NCBI GenBank assembly: GCA_003952965.2
Contig: CM025849.1
Span: 15,601,366 to 15,665,365 of the forward strand
Source: Morella rubra
Taxonomy: Eukaryota > Streptophyta > Magnoliopsida > Fagales > Myricaceae
Direction: 5' to 3'
Length of the DNA stretch: 64,000 nucleotides
Shown here: positions 24,766 through 35,315 of the stretch, one piece after another
Position numbering within the stretch: the first letter of the stretch is position 1
How the letters are laid out: every line of letters starts with the position of its first letter
Made by a program: the position numbers and the translations under genes
Notes under the pieces: generated by a model
Databases searched by the model: none
The model's input: only the letters and a program-made list of their open reading frames with translations
Told to the model about the DNA's origin: nothing

Positions 24766-25010
24766 CCCAACCAATATCCCCTTGATTCCCAACCAATTTA
24801 ATAGAACAACAGATTCACAACCGTCAACCAATATCCCCTTCATTCACAACCAATATCTCCTTGATTCCCAACCAATTTAATAGAACAACATATTCACAAC
24901 CGTCAACTAATATCCCTTCATTCACAACCAATATCCCCTTCATTCACAACCAATCTAATACAATTTAATCTAACATTGAACAACAAATTCACAACAATTT
25001 AATCTAACCC
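24765..25010. repeat. Degenerate repeats of the ccaatatccccttcattcac type
   Basis: Short units around caatatccccttcattcacaac and caatttaatagaacaaca alternate and recur about twice in longer order. They follow the AT minisatellite directly. Likely the transposase 5' untranslated region or first intron. Confidence 0.7.
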
Positions 25011-25139
25011 AATCATAGCCAATACAAATCTAATATCAATATTCAATAGCAGTAGCTAATCCCAACAACAGTAGCTGTGAGAGAGAGGAGAGAGAGAGAG
25101 AGAGACATACAGTCCTCTGGCTTCTTGCTTAGCCCGAAA

Positions 25140-25500
25140 GGAAGCCAAAAATTGCGTGCCAAGGGCTGAAGTGAGAACGCTGAGGAAGGCAAAGAGGGTG
25201 GCAGCACTGGCAGGGGAAAGGAAAATTTTAGGGCTGCGGCTGAGGGGGACTCGGGGTCGGGGGAGGCTGGAGGGGGAGGGAGAAATTGGCTGCAGCTGGG
25301 GGGGACTCGGGGTTGGGGGAGGCCGGAGGGGGAGGGGAAATTAGGGGCAGAGGGCTGCGGCTGGGGGGGACTCGGGGTCGGGGGAGGCCGGAGGGGGAGG
25401 GGAAATGCTGCGGGCTTGCGGGCTGCGGCGATGGGGGGGACTCGGGGGGGGAGGGGAAAGGGAGGAAAAGGATTTAGGGAGGGGGAGGGCAACAACTAAA
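25140..25500. repeat. G-rich minisatellite near the transposase promoter end
   Basis: About four imperfect copies of a 60-70 base unit built from ggctgcggctg, ggggggactcggggt and gggggaggccggagg. The plus strand is very G-rich and CpG-containing, quite unlike the AT-rich surroundings. It lies at the 5' side of the minus-strand transposase. Proline-rich open frames here are composition artefacts. Confidence 0.85.
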
Positions 25501-25537
25501 CGACGTCGTCCTATTGAAAATGGGATGACGTCGTTTT
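25496..25537. promoter_or_regulatory. ACGT-containing hairpin between minisatellite and right end of hAT
   Basis: aaacgacgtcgtcc and gatgacgtcgttt form a near-perfect inverted repeat with a loop of about 13 bases. Both arms contain the gacgtc core bound by plant bZIP factors. It may be a promoter element of the transposase; this is inference. Confidence 0.5.
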
Positions 25538-25753
25538 AAGACAAAAGGGGGAAAAAATAAAAAAGGACCGGAACCGGATTTTCCGCCGAACCGGCGAAAA
25601 ATTCCGCTTCCGGTTCCGCTTCCGTTAGTGTCCCAAAACGACCTCCGGCTCCGGTTCCTGGAAGAGGCGGAGCTTATCTTACCGGAACCGGTGACGGAAA
25701 CGGAGCCGGACCTCCGCCGGCAGCCGGACCGGACTTGCAGGCCTACCTATGGT

Positions 25754-27060
25754 CACTACCTGAAAGGTTTAGACCCAAGAGGACTGCTATCGAAGAAAAT
25801 GAGAAGTTGGATTCGATAAAATTTGATGAGCTGGTCAGTTCTCTTCAAATGTACGAACTAACACTTCCTACAAGTAGAAAAGGGAAATCCATTACACTTA
25901 AGTAAATGGATGAAGATTCAAATTCATACAATGAGTTAAGATGACATGGCGTTGTTAGGCAAAAAATTCAAAAAAGCATTTTGGTTTAAAAAGGGTAGAA
26001 ACTGGAAAAACCAAAAACCGAACTCTAAACCCTTTGGTAAACCAAACTGGAAGAATAAAGATCAATAGGATAACCTGAGAAGAGGGAGTTCAAAAAGAAG
26101 CAGGAGCAAGGACTACAATGTCATGGGTGAAAAGGATTTGGGTACTTTAGAGCTGAATGTCATACCTTTTTGAAATTGACAGGGAAGAATGCTATGAAGA
26201 CATCACTCTCTGAGTCTAATTCTAAGTCAGCCTCCCCAAACCATGAAGACTCTAATAATGATAAGGTAAACCTAGTGGCATTTACATCTTTAGTTAAAAC
26301 TAATGAGTTTGTTGATTTTGACGATGCAGAAGAAATTATCACTGAAGATGCAGATAAACTTGGGTGCTTAAAGGAAACTTATCAAGAGTTATATGAAGAA
26401 AGCATTAAAGTAAAGAAGGAGAATAGTGTGACTCTTAAGAAAATTAATCTTGTTGAAAAAGAGAGAGATGAGTTAGCTGTAAAATTGGTAGAGAAATATT
26501 CTATACTTCAAGATCTTATTGAGATGAATGCTTCTCTTGAAGATTGAGTTTTGAAATTAACAAAGGAGCTAGACCGAGCTAATATACAGCTGAAGAAGTT
26601 TTCAAGTGAAACCAGTAAACTCAAGAACATGTTAAGCATTGGATATTTGGACGGTAACAAAAGAGGATTGGGGTTCAAGAACAATGCATCAGCCCCTACA
26701 TCTTCCAAGAAAGTTGGGTTTGTACCAGCCACTCAAAAGAATCCTACCATACCCGTAACTTTGGATAAGGTAAATAAGGTAGTTGCTTCTAAAACAACTG
26801 TTTCGATTAATTATAAATTTTTCAGATTCATACCTACTTGTTATCATTGTGATAAAGTTGGTCATACTAAACCTAAGTGTTTTAATCTTGTGAGAAATAG
26901 AAATAGACGTGTTTCTACATCCACAAACGATTTTTCAAAATCTGAAACTAGAAAGTTGATTATGCAAGTGAGTGTTCTATCTCAGCAAATTCAGCTTATT
27001 AATCAGAAGTTAAATACTTTGGATAACCAAAAGCTGAAGTGGAGAAAAAAAGAGACTTAA
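25754..27060 (+). pseudogene. Gag fragment 3 (C-terminal) with zinc knuckle
   Basis: Starts exactly at the hAT border with SLPERFRPKRTAIEENEK and KFDELVSSLQMYELTLP, continuing fragment 2. Further on, 26330-26640 encodes a long coiled coil (KETYQELYEESIKVKKEN). The zinc knuckle CYHCDKVGHTKPKC lies at 26839-26880 with all CCHC ligands. Stops at about 25903, 26067 and 26546-26548 show decay. Gag would form the particle. Confidence 0.88.
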
Positions 27061-27085
27061 CTCCTATTTTGTAGAACACATTGCC

Positions 27086-29070
27086 TTGAAGGCAAAGAGA
27101 ACTTTCATTTGGTACTTTGACAGCGGTTACTCCAAACATCTCTGTAGCAATAAAAGTTTGTTTACACTCTCATGGATATCAAAGGAGGAGCTGTTGATTG
27201 AGCTAGAATATTGCATGTTTAGTACATCTAAAACTAATATAATATTAATTTTTTATTGTTATAAATATTGGTTTTTGATGGAAAAATGGTTAAGAGGCAT
27301 AAATCTAAGTTGTGCATTTAATTGTTGAATTTATATGACTTTAGATTTAATTTATTACACATTGCAATTTTCTCCATCTTTAGTTGGCCTATACTTAAGT
27401 CATATCATGTCCAGATACATTCTAAAATCATTATTTTTATCATTTGTACTGATGCCATGAACTAATTAAGTATTTTTTGTGCAGAGTGATAAAATTAATT
27501 ACTATCTGGACTCAGACAACAAGAGCAGTCTACTAGGACACATGGCAGAACAAGAGGGATTCATTAATGGTAGTGCTGTAATTCAATGAAGAAATGAGAG
27601 ACACTTAGATCTCAGCCCTCCATCTCTCTTTTCACTCTCCTTTTCTATTTAACCTAGCAAACCCTACATCTTATTCTCCTCCTCCCTACTTTTTCTAACC
27701 TAGCCTTATTTTTCCTATTTTCTCTCCCTCTCCCTTTTTCTTCTCTCCTTAGCCAACTCTCCCCCTATTTCTTAGCTCTTTTTCCTTTTTGCAAATCACT
27801 CTCTTTCTATCTCTCTATTTTTATTTTTCTAGCAGCACTTTTTCTCTCTCTCCTCTCTTTTATTGTTCTCTCTCTATTTGCCAATGACCTCTATTGTCTC
27901 CCTTCTTTTTTTGTCTTTTTCTCTCTCACCTCTTAGCAGAACAAACCCTAAACTTTCTCACCTTTTTTATTTTTCAGCTGCACCTCTCCTTTATATATTC
28001 TCTCTCTCTGTTTTCTCTTTCCTCAATTGTTTTCTCTTTGCAAAAACCCTACTTTTTCTCTTTAGCTTTTCTTTATTTTATGCTTTATTCTTTCTCTCTT
28101 CTCCCTCAATTTTCTCTCTTAGCCTCATCACTACTATCTCTTCTCTCTCTTCTCCTATTTTTACTTTGGCCGAATATCACTTTCTCACTCTCTTTTGTTC
28201 TCTTTTATTCTATTTTCTCACGGTTTCCAACATCAAATTTTATTTTTCAGTCATTCTTTTCAGTTTCTATATTAGTTTCTTTTATGCTTTATTATTTCAA
28301 TGTTTTGTATTTCAATTCTTAGGATTTAGATTAAGTTTCTTATTCTTTAATTTTCTGCAATTTCTATTTCAATTTTGGATTATGTTCTCGTTGTTTTTTC
28401 TTTTAACTTGAATCTTGGGTTGTAATAAGACGATATTATTTAATCCAAGAATCTTGTGCTCTTTTTTATTCCTTGTAATTTAATTATTGTCATTTAATTT
28501 GTCATGTCATTTAATTTCTGTTTTACTTTCCATCATTTATTTACCATTATTTATGTTTTCTCATTTACTATATGCATGTTATATTCTTAGTTTATGTTTT
28601 GCATTGTTTTAATTTCATTACGAACTCTCAAAAATCCAAAAATATGAATCTGAACTGTGTTTAGTAAACGCTTTTTATTTTCTCCTTGTTTTTTACACAA
28701 GTTTGAAATTAATATATTTTCCTTGAGGAGACGATCTGGCCTTTTGGGCTAATTATTAAACGACAAAACTCCTATAATTGGGATAGCCTTTGCGCTGCTC
28801 ATTTTAGAGTGAGTCAGCTGTAACTTTTGGTGATGGAAGTAAATATGAGATTCATGGTAAAGGATCTATAACTCTTCCTGGTTGTTTAAGTTTTGATGAT
28901 GTACTATATGTGTAAGGATTGAAATCGAATCTCTTAAGTATAAGTCAAATCTATGATTCTGGGTTTAATGTTTAGTTTACTAAAAACAAATGTTCTGTGA
29001 TTAACTCAAAAGGAAAATCTATTTTTAGTGGCACACATACATCTGATAAGTGCTATGGTCTGATTTTTTA
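27086..29070 (+). pseudogene. Aspartic protease region, split by a solo LTR
   Basis: WYFDSGYSKHLCSNKSLFT (27107-27165) is the protease active-site region (DSG) at its usual place after the zinc knuckle. The frame is cut at 27195 by a solo LTR and continues at 28822 with TFGDGSKYEIHGKG and SFDDVLYV. A stop follows DVLYV at about 28915. Confidence 0.8.
27195..28816. mobile_element. Solo LTR, 1622 bp, in the protease region
   Basis: Starts TG (tgattgagctag), ends CA (agagtgagtca) and is flanked by gctgt on both sides (27190-27194 and 28817-28821), a perfect 5-bp duplication. The protease frame resumes right after it. A C/T-rich tract fills 27620-28220. The end (ccttgaggagacgatctgg...gctgctca) recalls Ty3/gypsy LTR of the Athila/Tat group, but the family is not certain. 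Confidence 0.9.
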
Positions 29071-29079
29071 TTATAGTTT

Positions 29080-29930
29080 ACCTTGTAATAGAGCTAAAGT
29101 TGATTTATCTCATCTTTGGCACCAAAGGTTGGGTCACATAAATTATCATGACTTAGCTAATATCCTAATCTAGTTGATGGTATTCTTGAACTAGAAAAGG
29201 TTGTTGACAAAGAATGTGGACCTTGTCAACTTGGTAAACAAATTAGATATTCTCATAAAAAGACCACTGATGTTCTTACTACTAAATGTTTGGAACTATT
29301 GCATACGGATTTAATGGGGCCAATAAGGACTGAAAGTTTTGGTGACAGAAAATACATACTTCTTGTTGTATATGACTTTTCCAGGTTCGCTTGGATTGTA
29401 CTTTTAAGAGAGAAGTCTGAAGCTTTTGAGAGTGTTAAAAGCTTGTGTATTCGATTGCTAAATGAACAAGGCTACAAATCTCAAGAATCCGAAGTAACCA
29501 TGGGAAGGAATTTGACAACACTAGTTTTCATACTTTTTGCCTTGATGAGGGAATACATCAAGAATTTTCAGCACCTATAACTTCTCAACAGAACAGAGTT
29601 GTTGAAAAGAAGAACCAGGTCCTTCAAGAAATGGCCTGCGTGATGCTTCATGATAAAGGTATTGCTAAAAAGTTTTGGGGTGAAGCTATAAATACAGCAT
29701 GTTATATCATTAATTGTGTCTATCTTTGTCCTAAAACAAAGAAAACTCCTTATGAGATTTTGAATGGAAAAAGGCCTACTGTGAAGTATTTTAAAGTTTT
29801 TGGTAGTAAATCTTACATTTTATATGGTGGAGAAAATCTGGATAAATTCGATTCTAGAAGTAATTAGGGTATATTCTTAGGTTATTCATCAACTAGTAGA
29901 GCTTACCGAGTTTATAACTTATGTACTTTC
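29080..29930 (+). pseudogene. Copia integrase, frameshifted, one catalytic Asp changed
   Basis: The pre-integrase motif LSHLWHQRLGHINYHDLANI (29107-29165) is followed by CGPCQLGKQ and by HTDLMGPIRT, with the first catalytic D. The second catalytic position reads SNHGKEFD, so the Asp codon is an Asn codon (aac, 29496-29498). The third, E, is in NRVVEKKN. A frameshift near 29480 and others separate the parts. 29631-29930 encodes ACVMLHDKGIAKKFWGEA and FKVFGSKSYIL. Confidence 0.88.
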
Positions 29931-30149
29931 ACTATTATGGAGTCTATCAATGTTAAAATAGATGATGACTCAGATACCACTACTAGCCTGGAAGATACTG
30001 AGGATATTGTTCAGACACTAGAAATTCAAGTTGAAGAGGAGTTTGAAGTTACAAAACGTTCAAATATCACTAAAGAAAAAAGAGATCAAGTTGACACAGA
30101 GTCTGAAGAGAATAAACCATCAGATTCTGATGATGACAAGGAACCTCCT

Positions 30150-31800
30150 TAATATGTGAAGAATAATCATCGCACACAAAATGTCATTGGTAAAATCAAT
30201 GAAGGTATAAAAGTAATTTGTAGAGTTCTAAATCAGATTTCTTACTCATGTTATGTTTCTTTATATGAACCTAAAAATGTTGATGAAGCATTAAAGGAAG
30301 AATTTTAGGTTGATGCTATGCATGAAGAACTAAATCCATTCATTAGAGATGATGTGTGGTTCTTAATTTCAAGACCTAGTAACACTAATATCATTTGTAC
30401 AAAATGAATTTATAAGAACAAATCAGATGAAAATGGTGTTCTAATTGAAAACAAAGCCTGTCTTGTAGCTCAAGGTTACACACAAGTAGAAGGCATTGAC
30501 TTTGATGAAATGTTTGCACCAGTAACAAGATGAGAGTCCATTCGAATTTTATTAGCTATATCTTGCTCTATGGGTTTTAAATTACATCAAATGGATGTAA
30601 AGAGTGCGGTTTTAAATGGTATTCTACAAGAAGAAGTTTTTCTAGAACAACCCAAAGGTTTCATCGATTCAAAGTTTACTAATCATGTGTTTAAGCTGAA
30701 GAAAGCACTTTATGGACTAAAAAAAGCTCCTAGAGCTTGGTATGATAGGCTGACTACATATATACTTGGTAAAGGTTTCATAAGAGGAGGTGCTTATCGC
30801 ACTCTTTTCATAAAGAAAATTGATAACAATATCATCATTGCTCAAATATATGTTGATGATATTATGTTTGGCTCTCCAATGGAATTACTTGCTTTAGAAT
30901 TTGCTGAGTCCATAAAAAATGAATTCGAAATGAGTATAGTTGGAGAACTTCATTATTTTCTTGGTTTGCAAATTAAACAAAGCAAAGGTGGTTTGTTTAT
31001 TTCTCAATCGAAGTATGCAAAAAAATCTTGTGAAATGTTTTAGTTTAGACAGCAAAAAGCATACTAAGGTTTCTATGAATACTTCAATTAAACTGAATAT
31101 TGACTCATCTGGTAAGAGTGTAGACCATACCATGTATCGTAGTATGATTGGTAGTCTATTATATCTAACTACCAGCATGCCAGATTTGTGCAAGGTTTCA
31201 AGCAGACCCTAAAGAGACTCATCTGAAGGCAGTGAAGAAAATTATACGACATGTGAATGGTACTGGGGATTACGGCATCTAGTATTCCAAAGATTCCAAT
31301 ACTCATTTGGTTGGGCATACTGATGTAGATTGGGCAGGAAACTCAAATGACAGAAAAACTACTTATGGTGGTTGTTTTTATTTAGGTTCGAATTTAGTAG
31401 CTTGGCTTAGTAAGAAGCAAGGCTCTATTTCCCTATCCACAGCTAAGGCAGAGTATACTGCTATGGGAAGTTGTTGTGCACAACTCCTATGGATGAAACA
31501 AATGCTATCTGATTATTGTTTACATCAAAAGACTACTTGTATACGTTGATAATACTTGTGTGATAAATATTACAAAAAATCATGTTCGACACTCTCGTAC
31601 AAAGCACATAGATATAAGACATCATTTTATTTGTGATCTTGTTAAGAGCCAGATTATTTATATTGAACATCTTTCCACTAAAAATCAATTGCTTGACCTT
31701 TTTACAAAACCTCTTGATACATCAAGGTTTGAATTTTTAAGACAAGCCATTGGTATTTGTCAAATTCATAAAAATTGGTCAGTTTGTGTGTGTTTAAATC
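30150..31800 (+). pseudogene. Copia reverse transcriptase and RNase H, several stops
   Basis: KACLVAQGYTQVEGIDF starts the reverse transcriptase near 30450. KLHQMDVKSAVLNG and YGLKKAPRAWYDRL follow, and the active site is IYVDDIMFGS at 30848-30877. RNase H follows with HTDVDWAGNSNDRKTT (31317-31364), STAKAEYTA and HSRTKHIDIRHHF, and ends FTKPLDTSRFEFLRQAIGIC. Stops interrupt at about 30306, 30404, 30530 and 31040. The core motifs survive but the protein would not be made whole. Confidence 0.9.
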
Positions 31801-33245
31801 ATTCTTGTGTTATAATATCATTTAGGTAGTCCAAAATGTTTTCAGATAATGTTTTGATAATTTCCAAAATTATTGATGATTTTTTCAAAATGTCAACAAA
31901 ATTTTATTTTCTGTGATTTTTCTATGTTTCTAAGTTTGTATGAAGTTGATGTGGAGTTTTTGGTGCTTAGCATCAATGGTGAAGAGGACTTAGTGCGCAG
32001 ATAAGTATAGGTGCGTCTGGGCTTGTTTTTAAAACACATGGGCTCTTTTAAAAGACTTAGCGTGTGTGTCTTGTTTTAAAAAAGCCACCTACCCACTTTA
32101 TTTTGACCTAACTCTCTCCCCTCTCACGTGATGCACTCCCCTTGCCCTCTTTGTGCCGCATCTCACCAAAGTTTATTCTTTTGGACTTTTGTTAAGAAAT
32201 CTTAGTTTAATCACCCACTAAGTCAAGAAAAAGGTATGATTACTAACTTTCCTTATTTTCTTTATTAATTATTTGGAATGTTTGGTGGCCTTGTGGTCCT
32301 AGTGGTCCCGCGTGGTGGGTGCGATATTCTCTTTTGTTGGATCTTTGTGATTTAGCTTATTTTATGCTAAATTTTCTTATGGGTTTTGTTACCCATATGA
32401 TTATAAGAGTTTACTATGCTTTTCTTAAACTATGATTCATTCTTTTAAGAGATTTTCAAAGATTCCAAAATCTAGAGTTTATAAAGTTTTTCCCCTTTTC
32501 AAACATTTGTTGATTCTTTTGAAATCCTTCATGTATCTCTTCATTATTTGTCATTATTAAGTAAGATTAGTTGATGATTACATTATCTTTCTTAGTTGGC
32601 TTGGATTTATTGAAAATCTTTGTTTATTGGAGAACATGGGTTTTCGAGTTACACATAGTTCATGTTTTCTTTATTATTTCAACTCATATTCTATTCATAT
32701 GAGTTTGTGTTGAGATATTATATGAATTTTCATGAAATTTTGTGATGTTTGATTGATATTTTAAAATAGCCATGGACTTCATTTTTAAATTTGTTGGCTA
32801 TGTACTGTGTACATTCTTATTAATGCTATATGAAATGTGTACATTTTTAGTGATTGGCTATGTGACAAACTGCGTACATTTTTTTTGTATTTGGACATGT
32901 GAAGAACTGTGTACAGATTCTTCGTGTTTGGCTATGTGAAAAAAATGATAATTTCTTATTGTTTGACATAGGAAGACTATGTTTGTCTTTTATATGTGGC
33001 ATTGAATATTTTGCCTTATTGGTTGATTGATATCATACAATATGTTTCTTTTGGATTTATTTTGTGGGTTTCGGGTTTAATGTGTACATAAACTGTTACC
33101 TTATATTCGTGCTTAACTCTTCTTAGTTTATCTTATAAGTAGTTAGGTTGGTTACTTATTCTATAAATATGACTTTTTAAGCATATTTGGACTATTTGCT
33201 ATATTTTTTTTGTAGTTTTACAACTAATATTTTATTCTTGTGCAG
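31801..33245 (+). other. Spacer between pol and env-like frame
   Basis: No coding signal. 32790-32945 has about four degenerate repeats of ggctatgtgaa...tgtgtacatt, spaced 50-60 bases. A possible splice donor (aaggtatga near 32232) and an acceptor-like ttcttgtgcag that ends exactly at the env-like ATG (33246) suggest, weakly, that the env-like message could be spliced. Confidence 0.45.
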
Positions 33246-34579
33246 ATGGTACGTGCTAAACATGCTACTGTCAAGAATGCTCAGAATCAATTTGAGAGTT
33301 TCAAATAGCCATCTCCCTCCTCCATTCCTAAAAACCGAGCTGGACCTACAACTGAACCAGTTTCAAAGTGCACTGAGAGTTAAGTGGCTCAAGCTTTTAC
33401 AAGGTTCACAAAGGGAAAGGAGAAAGAGACAACTCCTCCTCCTCCTACTCCAGTCGAGAATGATACCTCTCGATTCCTCAATGTTGAAGTTGAAGAACTT
33501 TTCATGAAGATATTTGGTAAGAAGGATCTGATCATAGAAAGAGAAGTCTTCTTGGAAGAACTCTCCCATATGTAGATTTCTAAGAGATTCTTATCTCGAG
33601 TTTGGCGAGCAATGGTTATTCCTCCTTCTGAAGCAGTAGTGCATGAGTTTTATTCTGACATGCACAATTTCAATGATTCTGAGTCATTCACTGTTTTCTT
33701 TCATGGTCAATACATTGATGTTGATCCTTCCATTCTTGCTTATTGTCTAGGGATACCTAGGCTTCATAAACCTACAAATTCATATTTGGCTAAGACTCAT
33801 CCTACACCAACTATTATTGTTAATTACTTAGCTGATAAGAAAATGACCTTTCGTGACAAAGAGTTTAATGCTAAACTCTTTTCCTTTAATCACTTGATTA
33901 TTAGTAGGATTATTTCTACTACTATTTTCCCAAATAAGCATCTATCAGCTTTATCTTTTGAAAGAATGCATTTCTTATATGCTTTTCCTAGTTGGTTATC
34001 GTATTAATCTTCACTCTCATATTTGTGCACATATGGTTAAGGTTTTTTATTCTAAATCTACTACAAATAGATTTATTTATTCTTGTTTGATCATGAAGCT
34101 CCTTGTTGCAAACCATAATACCATTCCTCGGGAAGAACCTAGAAGGAAACTTCTGATGGTTTTGGTTCAGCTACAGTCACTCAAAGTAAATCCCACAAAG
34201 GTCATAATAAAACCACTCCTTCCATTGATCCTCTCCGTGGTTCTTTAAGTTCTTATTTGACTTACATGGTTGAAGCTTTAAAGCTTCTCACTGAGAGATC
34301 TAATACTCTGCTTCTGTTCAATCTTTCATTCTTGCTACTATTGAGTATCTTAAATTGCATATGATGAAATTGGTAGCTGATGTGACTCTCATGAGAAAGC
34401 AATTGAACATTGCTGAAAAAGATTAGGAATCAAGTACAGCTGGTGCTCAAGGAGAACCAACCGGGGCTGACAAGGATGTGGAATCCTTTGCTACTGCTGA
34501 TGAAGAAGATAATGAAGTGGAGGAAGAGGAAGGTGAAGAAGATGCTGCCTCTGGCACTTTTGATGAAGAAGATGTTTAG
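33246..34579 (+). pseudogene. Env-like / plant transposon-protein reading frame, broken
   Basis: Begins MVRAKHATVKNAQNQ at 33246 right after a tgcag. The best-kept part (33612-34000) contains VVHEFYSDMHNFND, GQYIDVDPSILAYCLGIP and FERMHFLYAF, matching the putative plant transposon protein family by layout, as the remnant at 5804-7040 does. The end is acidic (DEEDNEVEEEEGEEDAA) and stops at 34579, just before a polypurine tract. Internal stops (about 33306, 33573, 34005, 34425) break it. The position after pol is that of the Sirevirus env-like gene; its function is not known. Confidence 0.65.
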
Positions 34580-34603
34580 ACCCTAGTTTGGCTACCTCTT
34601 GAC

Positions 34604-35315
34604 AAAAAGGGGAGTAGTTTAGGTGGTCTGTTGGTTTGTGGTTGGGTTTGGCTGCTGTCTTCAAATGGATTTTGTTGGATGCTATTGTTTTTATTTCATT
34701 TTGATAAATTGTAGTTGTTTTATGGTTTATCTTTTGAACAATATGATTTCTGTTAAGTGACAGTTTTAAAACTCTTTGAAGTTTCTTTGTAGTTTTGAAA
34801 CTATATCTTTTTGTATTGAAGTTTTTAAAACTCTTGAGATTGCGGTTTTTAAAACTTCAGTTGATGTTTTGAAACTAGGGCATTATTAGTTTTAGTATTT
34901 TAGTTGCTGCATAGTTTAATCAACATTCTATAGCATTTCTGATGAGTTTGCTAATGTTGATTATTTCTTGTGACAATTTTTATAAGGCCGTGCTATTAGA
35001 TAGGGGGAGATGCCCCCTATAAATTTACTTATCTCAGGGTGAGATTGGTAATTCTTTGGTTCACAGCTTATTCAATTGTAGTTGTTATATTGGTGTGATT
35101 TGATTAACTCGGAACTAATGAGGTTTTTGTTAGTTCTTGTGATTGTTGAGATTGTATTATCCAAGTTTGATAATCTCAGGAATAGTGTTGTATATCCTAT
35201 GTTAGTATAGGTTGTTGGTCTCATTGTAAATGGATTCTGTAGTGGTGATCAACAGAAATTCATGTCTTTAGAGGCTAGGTTTGTTTTGTCATGAAGTTTG
35301 CCAAATGGGGAGATT
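34604..35315 (+). promoter_or_regulatory. Three polypurine tracts before the 3' LTR
   Basis: aaaaaggggag (34604-34614), tagggggaga (35001-35010) and aaatggggagat (35304-35315). The last is directly before the LTR. The middle one is half of a small hairpin with tgccccct. Multiple tracts are a Sirevirus trait. The sequence between them is non-coding and holds nothing else recognised. Confidence 0.65.

Larger units (their letters stand above)
21501..25745 (-). mobile_element. hAT transposon, about 4.2 kb, with perfect 8-bp target duplication
   Basis: cctatggt occurs immediately outside both ends (21493-21500 and 25746-25753). The ends read TAGGGGTG on the left and, inverted, TAGGCCTG on the right: short imperfect terminal repeats of plant hAT type. 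Inside are subterminal repeats, a minus-strand transposase pseudogene, AT-rich and GC-rich minisatellites. Removing it in thought leaves the surrounding gag frame uninterrupted, so both borders are secure. Confidence 0.93.

Noticed and set aside
25043-25495. Proline-rich open frame of 150 codons
   Set aside because: Produced by the G-rich minisatellite of the hAT element; overlapping frames on both strands are equally open.
27863-28411. Open frame of 182 codons rich in Phe, Leu and Ser, like a membrane protein
   Set aside because: It is translated C/T-rich simple sequence inside a solo LTR with defined ends and target duplication; no family resemblance.
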